Source: Streptomyces pluripotens (lineage in GTDB: Bacteria > Actinomycetota > Actinomycetes > Streptomycetales > Streptomycetaceae). From it: a stretch of DNA of 64,000 nt. A program made the translations under genes and the position numbers. Under the pieces are notes generated by a model. That model was not told where the DNA came from. It was given only the letters and a program-made list of their open reading frames with translations, and searched no databases. This document shows positions 9,415-18,741 of this stretch, piece by piece. The first letter of the stretch is position 1. Each line of letters starts with the position of its first letter. Location: the NCBI RefSeq assembly GCF_000802245.2, contig NZ_CP021080.1, positions 1,240,001 to 1,304,000 on the forward strand, written 5' to 3'.

Positions 9415-9439
9415 CTCGGTCACCGCAACGGTGACCGAG
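9415..9439. promoter_or_regulatory. Perfect 11-bp inverted repeat (hairpin or operator)
   Basis: The arms CTCGGTCACCG (9415-9425) and CGGTGACCGAG (9429-9439) are separated by CAA. There is no U-tract. It could be a regulator-binding palindrome or an RNA hairpin in the leader of the operon. Confidence 0.55.
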
Positions 9440-9494
9440 TCGTGCCGCGCGAGGGGCTGCCGTCTTGTTGCGGCAGGCCGGCCAGCTTTGCCAG

Positions 9495-9539
9495 CTCGTC
9501 TTCGGGCACGGAGATCAGTTCACCGTGCCCGAAGACGAG
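9495..9539. terminator. Perfect 17-bp hairpin upstream of the first glycosyltransferase
   Basis: The arms at 9495-9511 and 9523-9539 (CTCGTCTTCGGGCACGG and its exact complement) flank an 11-nt loop. The hairpin is about 77 nt before the first glycosyltransferase start and is followed by a C-rich stretch then TTT. It looks like a strong rho-independent-type terminator or attenuator acting before the operon, or a boundary for read-through from the upstream gene. Confidence 0.55.
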
Positions 9540-9616
9540 AACCCCCCTTTCGAACCGGACACACAGCCGGGCCGCCCCAAGGGCGGGCGGTCCACCGGAC
9601 GAGAGGGAAATGACTC

Positions 9617-10438
9617 ATGAGTTCCGTTCTCCGCCCGCCCAGTTCGGGCCAGGATCCTTCCGTCGCCACCCGCTACCGGCCCATCTCCTCGCACCTGGCG
9701 ATCGCTCCGCCGGTGAGCGTGGTGATCCCCGCCATGAACGAGGCGGAGAATCTGCCCTACGTCTTCAAGACGCTGCCGGACTGGATCCACGAAGTCGTCC
9801 TGGTGGACGGCAGTTCCACGGACGACACCGTGAAGGTGGCCCGCTCCTTGTGGCCGGACGTCAAGGTCGTCGAACAGCGGGGCAAGGGCAAAGGGGATGC
9901 CCTGATCACCGGGTTCGAGGCATGCAGCGGCGACATCATCGTGATGGTCGACGCGGACGGCTCGGCCGACGGCAACGAGATCGTCTCCTACGTCTCCGCC
10001 CTGGTCTCGGGCGCCGACTTCGCCAAGGGTTCGCGCTTCGCCAACGGCGGCGGCACGGACGACATGACCTTCGTCCGCAAGCTCGGCAACTGGGCGCTGT
10101 GCACCGTCGTCAACCGCAAGTTCGGAGCCCGCTACACCGATCTCTGCTACGGGTACAACGCCTTCTGGCGGCACTGCCTGGACAAGATCGACCTGGACTG
10201 CACCGGTTTCGAGGTCGAGACCCTGATGAACATCCGGGTGGTCAAGACAGGGCTGAAGGTGCAGGAGATCCCGAGCCACGAGTACCTGCGCATCCACGGC
10301 ATGAGCAACCTGAGAGCCGTCCGGGACGGACTGAGGGTGCTGAAAGTCATCATCAAGGAGCGTTCCAACCGGCGCGACCTGCGCCGCCGGACGCACCACT
10401 CACCGCTGCTCACCGCCGGACGGGGAGAGGCGTCTTGA
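9617..10438 (+). CDS. Family 2 glycosyltransferase (dolichyl-phosphate-mannose-synthase-like)
   Basis: A 273-residue GT-A fold enzyme. VSVVIPAMNEAENLPYV opens the domain (about residue 33), followed by the nucleotide-sugar-binding VLVDGSSTDDT and the metal-binding DAD in VMVDADGSADG (about residue 111). No transmembrane helix is obvious, so it probably works at the inner face of the membrane. It would transfer a sugar, perhaps to a lipid carrier, in exopolysaccharide synthesis. It is the first gene of an overlapping four-gene operon, ending in a 4-nt overlap with the next glycosyltransferase. Confidence 0.88.
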   Translation: MSSVLRPPSSGQDPSVATRYRPISSHLAIAPPVSVVIPAMNEAENLPYVFKTLPDWIHEVVLVDGSSTDDTVKVARSLWPDVKVVEQRGKGKGDALITGFEACSGDIIVMVDADGSADGNEIVSYVSALVSGADFAKGSRFANGGGTDDMTFVRKLGNWALCTVVNRKFGARYTDLCYGYNAFWRHCLDKIDLDCTGFEVETLMNIRVVKTGLKVQEIPSHEYLRIHGMSNLRAVRDGLRVLKVIIKERSNRRDLRRRTHHSPLLTAGRGEAS

Positions 10439-11430
10439 GAGGTCCCGGCATCTCCGTGGTGATCTGCGTGTACACCGAGGACCGCTGGGAGGACATCCTG
10501 GCAGCGGTCCGCTCAGTGCGCGCACAGTCGTATCCCGCGCTGGAGACGCTTCTCGTGGTGGACCACAACCCGGCCCTGCTCGACCGGCTGACCCGTGCGT
10601 ACGAAGAGACCGGCGGCGTCCGGGTCCTGCCCAACGCGGGACCGCGCGGCCTGTCGGCGGGGCGTAACACCGGCGTCTCCGCCTCCCGCGGAGAGGTGAT
10701 CGCCTTCCTGGACGACGACGCCGTGGCCGAACGCGGCTGGCTGCGCAGCTTCGCCGAGGGGTACACCGACCCACGTGTGCTGGCGGTCGGCGGCCGTACG
10801 GTCCCGGTCTGGGCGTCGGGCCGACGACCGGCCTGGTTCCCGGAGGAGTTCGACTGGGTGGTGGGCTGTACCTACAAGGGACTGCCGCCGGGCCGGGCCC
10901 GGGTACGCAACGTCCTCGGTGGCAACGCCTCGTTCCGGCGTGCGGCGTTCGAGGCCGCGGGCGGCTTCGCCACCGGGATCGGACGGGACGGCGACCGGCG
11001 CCCGCTGGGCTGCGAGGAGACGGAGTTGTGCATCCGCCTCAGCCTGGCCTGCCCGGACGCCGTCCTGCTCATCGACGACCGGGCGGTCATCCACCATCGG
11101 GTACCCGAACCCCGCGAACGCTTCGGCTACTTCCGTACCCGCACCTATGCGGAGGGACTGTCCAAGGCCCTGGTGGCCCGCAGCGTGGGCGCGGCCAAGG
11201 GCCTGGAGTCAGAGCGCCGCTACGCCACCCGGGTGCTGCCAGCGGGGTTCGCCCGGGGCCTGCGGGACGCCCTGCTCGGCCGGCCGGGCGGTGCGGGGCG
11301 CGCAGCAGCGATCGTCACCGGCATCCTCACCGCAGCGGGCGGGTACGCGGTGGGCAGCGTACGGGCACGACGGAGCGGAAGTCCGTTCTCCGGCGCGGCG
11401 GTCCGGGAAACGCAGGGGCAACGGCCATGA
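10435..11430 (+). CDS. Family 2 glycosyltransferase
   Basis: A 331-residue enzyme beginning with TTG (overlapping the previous stop as TTGA) and preceded by GGGGAGAGG. GT-A features are ISVVICVYTEDRW, the region LVVDHNP, the DDD motif in IAFLDDDAVAERG and the acceptor/ED-like GCEETELCIRL. The C-terminus has a hydrophobic stretch (AAAIVTGILTAAGGYAVG) that may tether it to the membrane. Its stop overlaps the deacetylase start (ATGA). The sugar specificity cannot be told. Confidence 0.87.
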   Translation: MRGPGISVVICVYTEDRWEDILAAVRSVRAQSYPALETLLVVDHNPALLDRLTRAYEETGGVRVLPNAGPRGLSAGRNTGVSASRGEVIAFLDDDAVAERGWLRSFAEGYTDPRVLAVGGRTVPVWASGRRPAWFPEEFDWVVGCTYKGLPPGRARVRNVLGGNASFRRAAFEAAGGFATGIGRDGDRRPLGCEETELCIRLSLACPDAVLLIDDRAVIHHRVPEPRERFGYFRTRTYAEGLSKALVARSVGAAKGLESERRYATRVLPAGFARGLRDALLGRPGGAGRAAAIVTGILTAAGGYAVGSVRARRSGSPFSGAAVRETQGQRP

Positions 11431-12215
11431 GTGACGCGCCCGTGCCCATCCTCATGTACCACTCCGTCGCCGCCGCACCCAACCGTGCCACCCGAGCCCT
11501 GTCCGTGGCGCCGGAGGCGTTCGCGCAACAGATGGCGCTCATCGGTGACCTGGGCCTGACCCCGGTCACCACCGCTGCCCTGGCGGGCTGCTGGCGCTCT
11601 GGCCGTCCGCTACCCGCCCGACCGGTGCTGATCACCTTCGACGACGGCTACGAGGGCGTGCATCGGCACGCCCTACCGGTGCTCGCCAGACTCGGCTTCC
11701 CGGCCACGCTGTTCGTCTCCACCGGCTGGATCAGGGGCGAGTACGACACCGGAGGCGGCCTCGACACCATGCTCGACTGGCGGCAGGTGCGCGACCTGAG
11801 CTCCGCCGGCGTGGAGATCGGCGGGCACAGCCACACCCATCCACAGCTCGACCAACTCGACGACGGCACACTGCACGGTGAGTTGGATCGCTGCACGGAG
11901 GTCGTCGCCGACGAGCTCGGCTCCCGTCCGGTGTCGTTCGCCTACCCCTACGGGTATTCCAGCCGACGGGTCCGCCAGGCCGTGCGCGACAGCGGATACG
12001 GCCAGGCGCTCGCCGTCGGCAATGGCCTCGCCCACCACCGTCAGGGCCCGTACGCACTGCTGCGCCTCACGGTCCGCCGTGGCACGGGCGTCGAAGAGTT
12101 CGAGCGGCTGCTCCACGGCCGTGCCATCGCCCGCAACTTCGCCAGGGACCGCACCCTCACCAAGGGGTACGCCCTCGTCCGCAGGGCCCGCCAGGTCCGC
12201 CGGAAGGCCATCTGA
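11427..12215 (+). CDS. Polysaccharide deacetylase (NodB/CE4 domain)
   Basis: A 262-residue protein. The NodB signature is present: ILMYHSV at the start, TFDDGYEG (metal-binding Asp, about residue 71) and the H-x3-H-like HSHTHP (about residue 134), plus SFAYPYG. It lacks a signal peptide or membrane anchor, which is notable for an enzyme expected to act on polysaccharide; it may deacetylate a lipid-linked intermediate in the cytoplasm. It is the third gene of the overlapping exopolysaccharide operon. Confidence 0.88.
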   Translation: MSDAPVPILMYHSVAAAPNRATRALSVAPEAFAQQMALIGDLGLTPVTTAALAGCWRSGRPLPARPVLITFDDGYEGVHRHALPVLARLGFPATLFVSTGWIRGEYDTGGGLDTMLDWRQVRDLSSAGVEIGGHSHTHPQLDQLDDGTLHGELDRCTEVVADELGSRPVSFAYPYGYSSRRVRQAVRDSGYGQALAVGNGLAHHRQGPYALLRLTVRRGTGVEEFERLLHGRAIARNFARDRTLTKGYALVRRARQVRRKAI

Positions 12216-12219
12216 TCCC

Positions 12220-15200
12220 GTGTCTGACACGACCACCACAACCGAGGCCGGTAAGGGCGCCGAGGGGCCCGGGAAGTCCGAGCGCCGTCTGCGGCTGCCC
12301 GGAACGAACCCGTCCCCCGGTGGCAGCCCGCTCTTCCGCAACGCCTACGCCCTGATGCTCAACACCGGCATCTCCGCCGTCCTCGGACTCGGCTTCTGGC
12401 TGGCCGCGGCGCACTACTACTCCGAGTCGGCCGTCGGCCAGGGATCGGCCGCGATCGCCGCGATGAAGCTCCTGGCAGGGCTGACCGCGGTGACCCTGAC
12501 CGGCGCACTGGCCCGCTTCATCCCGGTGTCGGGAGCCGGCACCGGACGGCTCATCTTCCGTACCTACGCGGGCAGCTCACTGGTGGTGGCGGGCGCGGCC
12601 GGCCTTTTCCTCCTCACCCTGGACGTGTGGGGGCCCTCGTACCGGTTCCTGCACGGCACCCTCAACGGCCTGGGCTTCATCGGCGCCGTCGCCGCATGGA
12701 ACCTGCTCACCCTGCAGGACGGGGTGCTGACCGGGCTGCGCAACGCGACCTGGGTACCGGTCGGCACTACCGTGTTCTCCGCGGTGAAGCTGGCCCTACT
12801 GGCCGCGTTCGCCGTCGCCATCCCGACCACTGGCGTCTTCGTGTCCTGGGGGGCCGCGATCGCCACCTCGGTGGTGCCGCTGGGCTGGCTGGTGTTCCGG
12901 CGGCTGGTGCCCCGGCACGTCAAGGCGACCGAGGAGCACAGCGCCCCGCCGGCCCTCAAGGAGATCGGGAAGTTCCTGGCCGGGGACTACACCGGCTCCC
13001 TGTTCTCCCTCGCAGTGGTCTACCTCGTCCCCGTGATCGTCGCCTCTCAGGTCAGTTCCGCGGAGAACGCCTACTTCTACATCACCACCACCATCGGCGG
13101 CACCATCAATCTGCTCGCCATCAACATGGGCGCATCCCTCACGGTCGAGGGCTCGCACGCCCCAGGCCGGCTGGCCGCCAACACCCGCGCCGCGCTGAAA
13201 CGGATAACCAGGATCATGCTGCCGATCGCGGGCCTGCTGTTCATGGGCGCTCCCTGGATCCTGGGCGTGTTCGGCGAGGGCTACGCGGACGCGGCGACCC
13301 CGCTGCTGCGCTGGTTCGCGGTCGGCGCGGTGCTGCGGGTCGTCATGGAAACCTACTTCGCCGTGTTGCGCGCACAGAGCCGCACCGCCGGACTCGCCTG
13401 GCTACAGGGCCTGCTGTGTGTGCTGGTGCTGGGGTTGACCCTGCTGTTACTCCCCCGGATGGGGCTGACCGGAGCGGGTGTCGCCGAGATCTCCAGCCTC
13501 GCGGTGATCGTGGCGATCGCCGCGCCGAAACTGTGGCGGACGGTCCGGGCCGCACCCGTCGCCGTGCCCGAGGCGGCGGCACCGGACGGGGACGTCTCCG
13601 ACCTCGGGGCGCACGAGGTCCCGGCCGATGCCCCGGCCCGTAGGCACGGACCTGCCTGGGCGCTGGACTCCGACACCCTCACACTCGGCCTCCACGTGGA
13701 CTTCGATCACCTGGAGCGGCGTCCGGACGTCCGCCCGGGCCCGGGAACACCGCCCACCGGTGCGCCGGTGGCTCCTCCCCGGCCCCCACTGGGGCTCGTG
13801 GGGCAGAGGCAGGAGCCCGCTGCCCAGGCCGCACCGGGCCCGTCGCTGCCGGCCCGGACCGACGCACCGGTCAGGGCCCGGGAGTTCGGCGCGCCCCGTA
13901 AGCGAACCGCACCGGGTGCCGACGTCCTGGCCGGGGCCCCCACCCACGAGGCCGTACCGAATGGCCCCGCACCCGGGGAGCCAACGGTCCCCGTGCCGCT
14001 TTGGCGCTGGCCGCTACCCACCCGCCCGGGTGTCGCTCTCGGCTGTCTGCTCGTCTTCGCGCTGCTGCTGTACTGGGTCCCCGCGCTGCGACTCGGCGAC
14101 GCCGACCTGGACCGGATGGGCGGCCTCGGGTTGGTCTCGGTGCTGCCACTGCCGACTCTGGCCGGAGCGGCCCTGCTGATCACCGTGTTCGCCGCGCTGC
14201 TGTGGCTGCGCCGCGAACACCGGTTCCTGCTGCTGGTGACGCTACTGGCGACCGTGGTGTCCCTGCATGCCCTGCCCGCGCTGATCGAGAGCTCACCGCG
14301 GTTCCCGACCGCCTGGCAGCACCTCGGCTTCATCGACTACATCGATCGCACCGGCACCGCCGTACCGGACCTGGACGCACGCTGGAGCTGGCCGGGCTTC
14401 TTCGCGGTGGCCGCGTTCGTCGGCAGGGCGTGCGGGGTCACCCACTTCACGGAGGTCATCCGTTGGTGGCCCACCGTCATCGAACTCGCCTGTTTGGCAC
14501 CGATGTTCCTACTCACCCGAGCGCTACGGGCGAGCTGGCGGGCAAAGTGGACCGGTTTGTGGATCTTCGTCCTGAGCAGTTGGGTCGGCCAGGACTACTT
14601 CTCCCCGCAGGGCTTCACCTATGCGCTGTACCTGGTCTTCACGGCGATCCTGCTGGTCTGGTTCCGCCCGCCGCGGGTGATCTGGAACAGGGTCCGACCC
14701 GGCGAGGCCGAGGTGGAGCCGGCCGACCGGCGGCAGCGGACGGTGCTGCTGCTGGTGCTGATGGGCCTGTACGCGGCGAGCGTCCCCGCGCACCAGCTCA
14801 CTCCGTTCGTGATGCTCGGCGTGCTCGCGGCCCTCGTGCTGAGCGGCCGCTGCGAACTGCGCGGCCTGCCCTTGCTGTTCGCGGTGCTGGTCGCGGTCTG
14901 GGTCTGTTTCATGGCGGAGCCGTACTGGTCCGGGCACTTCGACGACCTCTTCGGCGGTGTGGGCGGGGTGGGCAGCAATGTTTCCACCTCCGTCACCGGC
15001 CGTATCCGGGGCGGGAGTCCGACGCACAAGCTGGTGCTGTACACCAGGGTGCTGCTGGCCGGTTCGGTACTGGTCCTGGCCTGCTGGGGCTGGTGCCGAC
15101 GGCGCCTGAACCGGTACCGCGAGCGATCGCTGCTGGTGCTCACTTTCGTGCCGTTCCTGGGCTTCGGTATGCAGTCGTACGGCGGCGAGATGGCACTGCG

Positions 15201-16050
15201 GGTCTTCCTGTTCGCCCTGCCGGGCGCGGCGCTGCTCGGCGCCTTCGCGCTCTTCCCGCGGACCGGCGTCACCCGGGAGGAGCCTGGGAACGGGTCCGGG
15301 AACCAGACCGCGGAGAAGCGGCTCGCCCTCGGTCCGCCGGCCGCGCTGCTGGCGGGACTGCTGCTGATGGGTGGGTTCCTGGTGGCCCGCTGGGGGAACG
15401 AACCGTTCGAGCGGACCCGGCCGGGCGAGGTCGCGGCCATGGACTGGGTGTACGCCCACGACAAACCGACCGTACGGCTGTTGTGGCTGAGTCAGGACCC
15501 GGTCAACGACGTCACCCCGGCCCTGCCGTGGGGCGCGCGGGACATGGAGCGGGTGACCTATGTGCCGACTCTGGCGCCGACCGACCCGAGGCTGGTGTCG
15601 GGCCTGGTCAAGAGGCTCAGGGACGCGGGACCGAACTCGTATCTGATGATCAACCGGAGCCAGGTGACCTACCTGGAACTGGATGCGGGGTTCTCCACGG
15701 CCTGGCAGCGCCAGCTCGTGGAGGACCTCGACAACCGGCCGGAGCTGGCAAAGGCCCTGGTCAACGCCGATGTCACGGTGTACGCGCTGCGCGAGCCACC
15801 GGTCGGTCCGGTGCCGAAACCCGATCCGGGACCAGTCGGGCCGCAGGTGACCTGGACGCCGTGGTCGGTGGTCGGCGCGCTGGCCGCCGTCGTCCTGCTC
15901 CTGCTGCTCGCCGCCCGCGAGACGGTGCGGGTCGCGATCCGGCCGGGTGTGCGCCAGCTACGGCTGTTGCAGGGCGGATTCTGGTTCTCGCTGCCGCTGC
16001 TGGCCGTGGTGCTGGCCTCACTGGTGCAACGGTTCCTGACGATGAAGTGA
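12220..16050 (+). CDS. Fusion of Wzx-like polysaccharide flippase and a second polytopic membrane module
   Basis: A 1276-residue protein. Residues about 37-447 are a MATE/Wzx-type flippase with roughly a dozen hydrophobic segments (e.g. NTGISAVLGLGFWLAAAHYY). Residues about 448-592 are a Pro/Ala-rich cytoplasmic linker. Residues about 593-1276 form a second membrane domain with ten or more hydrophobic segments, large hydrophilic loops (SWVGQDYFSPQGFTY) and a soluble C-terminal domain before a last pair of helices, in the style of GT-C enzymes or Wzy-type polymerases. GTG 12220 starts 5 nt after the deacetylase stop. It probably exports and polymerises or modifies the exopolysaccharide; which reaction the second module does is inference. 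Confidence 0.82.
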   Translation: MSDTTTTTEAGKGAEGPGKSERRLRLPGTNPSPGGSPLFRNAYALMLNTGISAVLGLGFWLAAAHYYSESAVGQGSAAIAAMKLLAGLTAVTLTGALARFIPVSGAGTGRLIFRTYAGSSLVVAGAAGLFLLTLDVWGPSYRFLHGTLNGLGFIGAVAAWNLLTLQDGVLTGLRNATWVPVGTTVFSAVKLALLAAFAVAIPTTGVFVSWGAAIATSVVPLGWLVFRRLVPRHVKATEEHSAPPALKEIGKFLAGDYTGSLFSLAVVYLVPVIVASQVSSAENAYFYITTTIGGTINLLAINMGASLTVEGSHAPGRLAANTRAALKRITRIMLPIAGLLFMGAPWILGVFGEGYADAATPLLRWFAVGAVLRVVMETYFAVLRAQSRTAGLAWLQGLLCVLVLGLTLLLLPRMGLTGAGVAEISSLAVIVAIAAPKLWRTVRAAPVAVPEAAAPDGDVSDLGAHEVPADAPARRHGPAWALDSDTLTLGLHVDFDHLERRPDVRPGPGTPPTGAPVAPPRPPLGLVGQRQEPAAQAAPGPSLPARTDAPVRAREFGAPRKRTAPGADVLAGAPTHEAVPNGPAPGEPTVPVPLWRWPLPTRPGVALGCLLVFALLLYWVPALRLGDADLDRMGGLGLVSVLPLPTLAGAALLITVFAALLWLRREHRFLLLVTLLATVVSLHALPALIESSPRFPTAWQHLGFIDYIDRTGTAVPDLDARWSWPGFFAVAAFVGRACGVTHFTEVIRWWPTVIELACLAPMFLLTRALRASWRAKWTGLWIFVLSSWVGQDYFSPQGFTYALYLVFTAILLVWFRPPRVIWNRVRPGEAEVEPADRRQRTVLLLVLMGLYAASVPAHQLTPFVMLGVLAALVLSGRCELRGLPLLFAVLVAVWVCFMAEPYWSGHFDDLFGGVGGVGSNVSTSVTGRIRGGSPTHKLVLYTRVLLAGSVLVLACWGWCRRRLNRYRERSLLVLTFVPFLGFGMQSYGGEMALRVFLFALPGAALLGAFALFPRTGVTREEPGNGSGNQTAEKRLALGPPAALLAGLLLMGGFLVARWGNEPFERTRPGEVAAMDWVYAHDKPTVRLLWLSQDPVNDVTPALPWGARDMERVTYVPTLAPTDPRLVSGLVKRLRDAGPNSYLMINRSQVTYLELDAGFSTAWQRQLVEDLDNRPELAKALVNADVTVYALREPPVGPVPKPDPGPVGPQVTWTPWSVVGALAAVVLLLLLAARETVRVAIRPGVRQLRLLQGGFWFSLPLLAVVLASLVQRFLTMK

Positions 16051-16066
16051 GGGTGGCCCGGCCGGG

Positions 16067-17482
16067 TCACCGGTCGAGCCACTTCACCTCGTACGCGCGC
16101 ATGTCGAACCGCTTGCCGTCGACCTGCGCGCTGATCCTCCGGTCGAGGGTGTTGACCACCAGGACGGTGCTGCGGCTGGCGAGGACCCGGACGTGGGGTT
16201 CGTCGGCGGCGGCGACGGACACGGACTCGTACCTCGTGCCCGGCGGGAACGCCTTCGCGAACCTGGACACCAGGTCGTACAGGGGAAGGGCCTTGCCCCC
16301 GTGGGGGCCGTCGGTGGGTGTCCACAGGCAGCCGGGACAGGAGCCCTTCTCCTCCTCCGGGTTCCAGTAGAAGCCGGAGTCGGCGCCGCCCTCGGCCATG
16401 GCGATCATCCCGGTGGCCTGGACGGCGACGCGGTGCGGTGCGGACCACCCCTTGCGGTCGTCGTTGCCGTCGCCGGGTTCCACGTAGTACTCGGCCCACC
16501 ACAGCGGCAGGTCGTGCGTCTGCCGCCGTACCCACTCACTGACGGCCCTGAGTTTGCCGGTGGCCGCGAACTCGTCGGGCAGCAGCTCGTCGTCGCGGGT
16601 GTAGCTCGAACCGTCGACCACCGCGAAGTCGGCACCGACCTTGTGCGTGTTCCAGTAGGCGAAGGCGTCCAGGACCCGCTGGTCCATGGCGCCCCAGGGG
16701 CCCCGGAGCGCCGTGGAGGCGTTCTGGTCACGCGGGTCGACACTGTCCATCACGAGGTAGGGCCCGCCGACCATGATGTCCTTGCCGACCTTCTTGAGCG
16801 CCTCGTAGACGAGGTTGTACATCCGGGTGTATCCCTCGTAGTCCCAGCGGGCCTTGGCGTCGTTCCAGAAGCCCTTGAACTCGTTCCAGACGATGAAGTG
16901 CTTCACGTCCGGGTAGCGCCGGGCGACGGTCGCGGCGAGGTTGGCGAAATCCTGGTAGTGGTTTGGTGTGGGTGCGGTCTCCAGGGCGGACCGGCTCCAG
17001 TCGGTGTTGCCGACCCCTGCCTTGCCCCCCTTCATCCAGTCCGGGGAGCAGCACAGTGTGATCACCGGGGTGCCGCCGGAGGCGCGGACGAAGTCGACAC
17101 GACGGTCCAGTGCGGCGAAGTCGTAGTGCCCCTGGACCGGTTCGGGATTGTCCGCACCCCACCCCATGATGTGCTGGTTCTGCGCTAACCCGCCGTCCTT
17201 GCGCAGCAGTTGTTCCACCCGACGGATGGCCGCAGTGGTTCCCTGGTCGGCGCTGTACTGGGTGTGTGTGAAGCCCCAGCCGACGTATGGTTCCGGCTTC
17301 GCGGTGGGACCGGCGGGGGTGCCGTGAACCTTGTCGCCGTCGCGTGTGGTGCCGGCCGTGCCGGGGTCGGCGGGCAGGGAGCCGAGCAAGGTCACGGCCA
17401 GGACCAGCACGACCGCGCCCACACCCAGCAGGGCGGCGAGCCGCCACCGTCGATTCTCCACATCCCACCCATGACGTCCCAT
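16067..17482 (-). CDS. GH39-like glycoside hydrolase, membrane-anchored
   Basis: A 471-residue protein with one N-terminal signal/anchor helix (LGVGAVVLVLAVTLLGSL) followed by a TIM-barrel domain. The acid/base pair is in IVWNEFKGFW (about residue 197) and the likely nucleophile Glu in WWAEYYVEPGD (about residue 329), as in clan GH-A family 39. It converges on the flippase fusion with a 16-nt gap, so it is likely part of the same exopolysaccharide locus, trimming or releasing polymer outside the cell. The start could also be GTG 17491; no strong ribosome site is visible for either. Confidence 0.8.
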   Translation of the reverse strand: MGRHGWDVENRRWRLAALLGVGAVVLVLAVTLLGSLPADPGTAGTTRDGDKVHGTPAGPTAKPEPYVGWGFTHTQYSADQGTTAAIRRVEQLLRKDGGLAQNQHIMGWGADNPEPVQGHYDFAALDRRVDFVRASGGTPVITLCCSPDWMKGGKAGVGNTDWSRSALETAPTPNHYQDFANLAATVARRYPDVKHFIVWNEFKGFWNDAKARWDYEGYTRMYNLVYEALKKVGKDIMVGGPYLVMDSVDPRDQNASTALRGPWGAMDQRVLDAFAYWNTHKVGADFAVVDGSSYTRDDELLPDEFAATGKLRAVSEWVRRQTHDLPLWWAEYYVEPGDGNDDRKGWSAPHRVAVQATGMIAMAEGGADSGFYWNPEEEKGSCPGCLWTPTDGPHGGKALPLYDLVSRFAKAFPPGTRYESVSVAAADEPHVRVLASRSTVLVVNTLDRRISAQVDGKRFDMRAYEVKWLDR

Positions 17483-17631
17483 CGGGGACACAGTAACCAC
17501 GGAAGCCGTACAAGGGGCAGGACTTGGGCACACCGCAGGCCGCTCCAGGACACCCGCAACGGTCCGGGGACACCGGGGCACCGCGGCGGAAATGCCGTGC
17601 ACGGAGCGGACGGGTGCCGGATCATGGTCGC

Positions 17632-18726
17632 ATGTCCGCGAACCCGCACGACGCTCTGCCGATCCGGCTCCAGGTCGACGACTCCGACTCCCCGCCCGAC
17701 GTCGTGGACGCGCTGTTCCTCGGCCGCTTCGCCACGGGCGAGCAGCCCTACTCGCACGCGGCGAACATCGACCGTGTCCGCTCCGGCGTGACCCTGCTGC
17801 CGGACGGTGCCCGCGTGCTGCGGGTCGCCCGTGACGACGATCGCAGCGCCACCCTGGCGGAGGGCGACGGCTGGACCCTGTTGGTCTCCCGCTGGAACCG
17901 CGGCGCGGACGTCACGGTCACCGCGACCAGCGCCGAGCTGGCGAAGTCGGTCCTCGACCAGGCCACGGAGGGTGCCGCCGACGAGCCCGAACCGCAGCCC
18001 GAGAACGTGACGATGGGTTTCTGGTACGTGTCCCCGAGGCGCGGCCCGCACCGCACCACCCGGCAGATCTCCGCGGGTACCTGGGACGAGATCCGGCCCA
18101 ACTACACCGCGCCGGTGGCGGATGCCATGGACCGCCTGATGACGACGACCCCCGAGCGCATCGCGGGTCGGCTGCTCCTCCTGCACGGCCCACCCGGCAC
18201 CGGCAAGACCTCCGCGCTGCGTACCCTGGCCCGTTCCTGGCGGGCCTGGTGCCAGGTGGACTGCGTGCTCGACCCGGAACGCCTCTTCTCCGACGTCGGC
18301 TATCTCATGGACATCGCGATCGGCGAGGACGACGGCGCCGGCAAGGGCCGTTGGCGGCTCCTGCTGCTGGAGGACTGCGACGAGCTGATCCGCGGCGAGG
18401 CCCGGCACACGGCGGGTCAGGCCCTTTCCCGGCTGCTGAACCTCACCGACGGTCTGCTCGGCCAGGGGCGCAACGTCCTGGTCGGCGTCACCACGAACGA
18501 GGACCTGGAACGTCTGCACCCGGCCGTGGTCCGCCCCGGCCGCTGCCTGGCCCGCATCGAGGTGGGACCGCTGACGCGCGGGGAGGCGGTCAACTGGCTC
18601 GGTACCGAGGAGGGCCTCGGCCGCGAGGGCGCGACCCTCGCGGAGCTGTACGCGCTCCGTCGGGGCACGACACCCGCCTCGGTGCCGGGCACCCGGGGCG
18701 CAGCGGACGCGGGCCTGTACCTGTAG
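17632..18726 (+). CDS. AAA-family ATPase (DUF5925-type)
   Basis: A 364-residue protein with a unique N-terminal domain of about 150 residues and a C-terminal AAA module. Walker A is GPPGTGKT (about residue 186), Walker B LLLLEDCDE, sensor 1 GVTTNEDL, and an arginine finger is likely in HPAVVRPGR. ATG 17632 was chosen because the upstream extension is Arg-rich and unlike the family. No partner gene is obvious; the next gene is on the same strand 15 nt away. The substrate is unknown. Confidence 0.83.
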   Translation: MSANPHDALPIRLQVDDSDSPPDVVDALFLGRFATGEQPYSHAANIDRVRSGVTLLPDGARVLRVARDDDRSATLAEGDGWTLLVSRWNRGADVTVTATSAELAKSVLDQATEGAADEPEPQPENVTMGFWYVSPRRGPHRTTRQISAGTWDEIRPNYTAPVADAMDRLMTTTPERIAGRLLLLHGPPGTGKTSALRTLARSWRAWCQVDCVLDPERLFSDVGYLMDIAIGEDDGAGKGRWRLLLLEDCDELIRGEARHTAGQALSRLLNLTDGLLGQGRNVLVGVTTNEDLERLHPAVVRPGRCLARIEVGPLTRGEAVNWLGTEEGLGREGATLAELYALRRGTTPASVPGTRGAADAGLYL

Positions 18727-18741
18727 TGCTTTGATGGTGCT

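Larger units (their letters stand above)
9233..9616. other. Leader region of the exopolysaccharide operon
   Basis: No convincing gene is seen. The first 100 nt are comparatively AT-rich and could contain the promoter. Two perfect inverted repeats (listed separately) occupy the second half, before the first glycosyltransferase. Confidence 0.5.
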
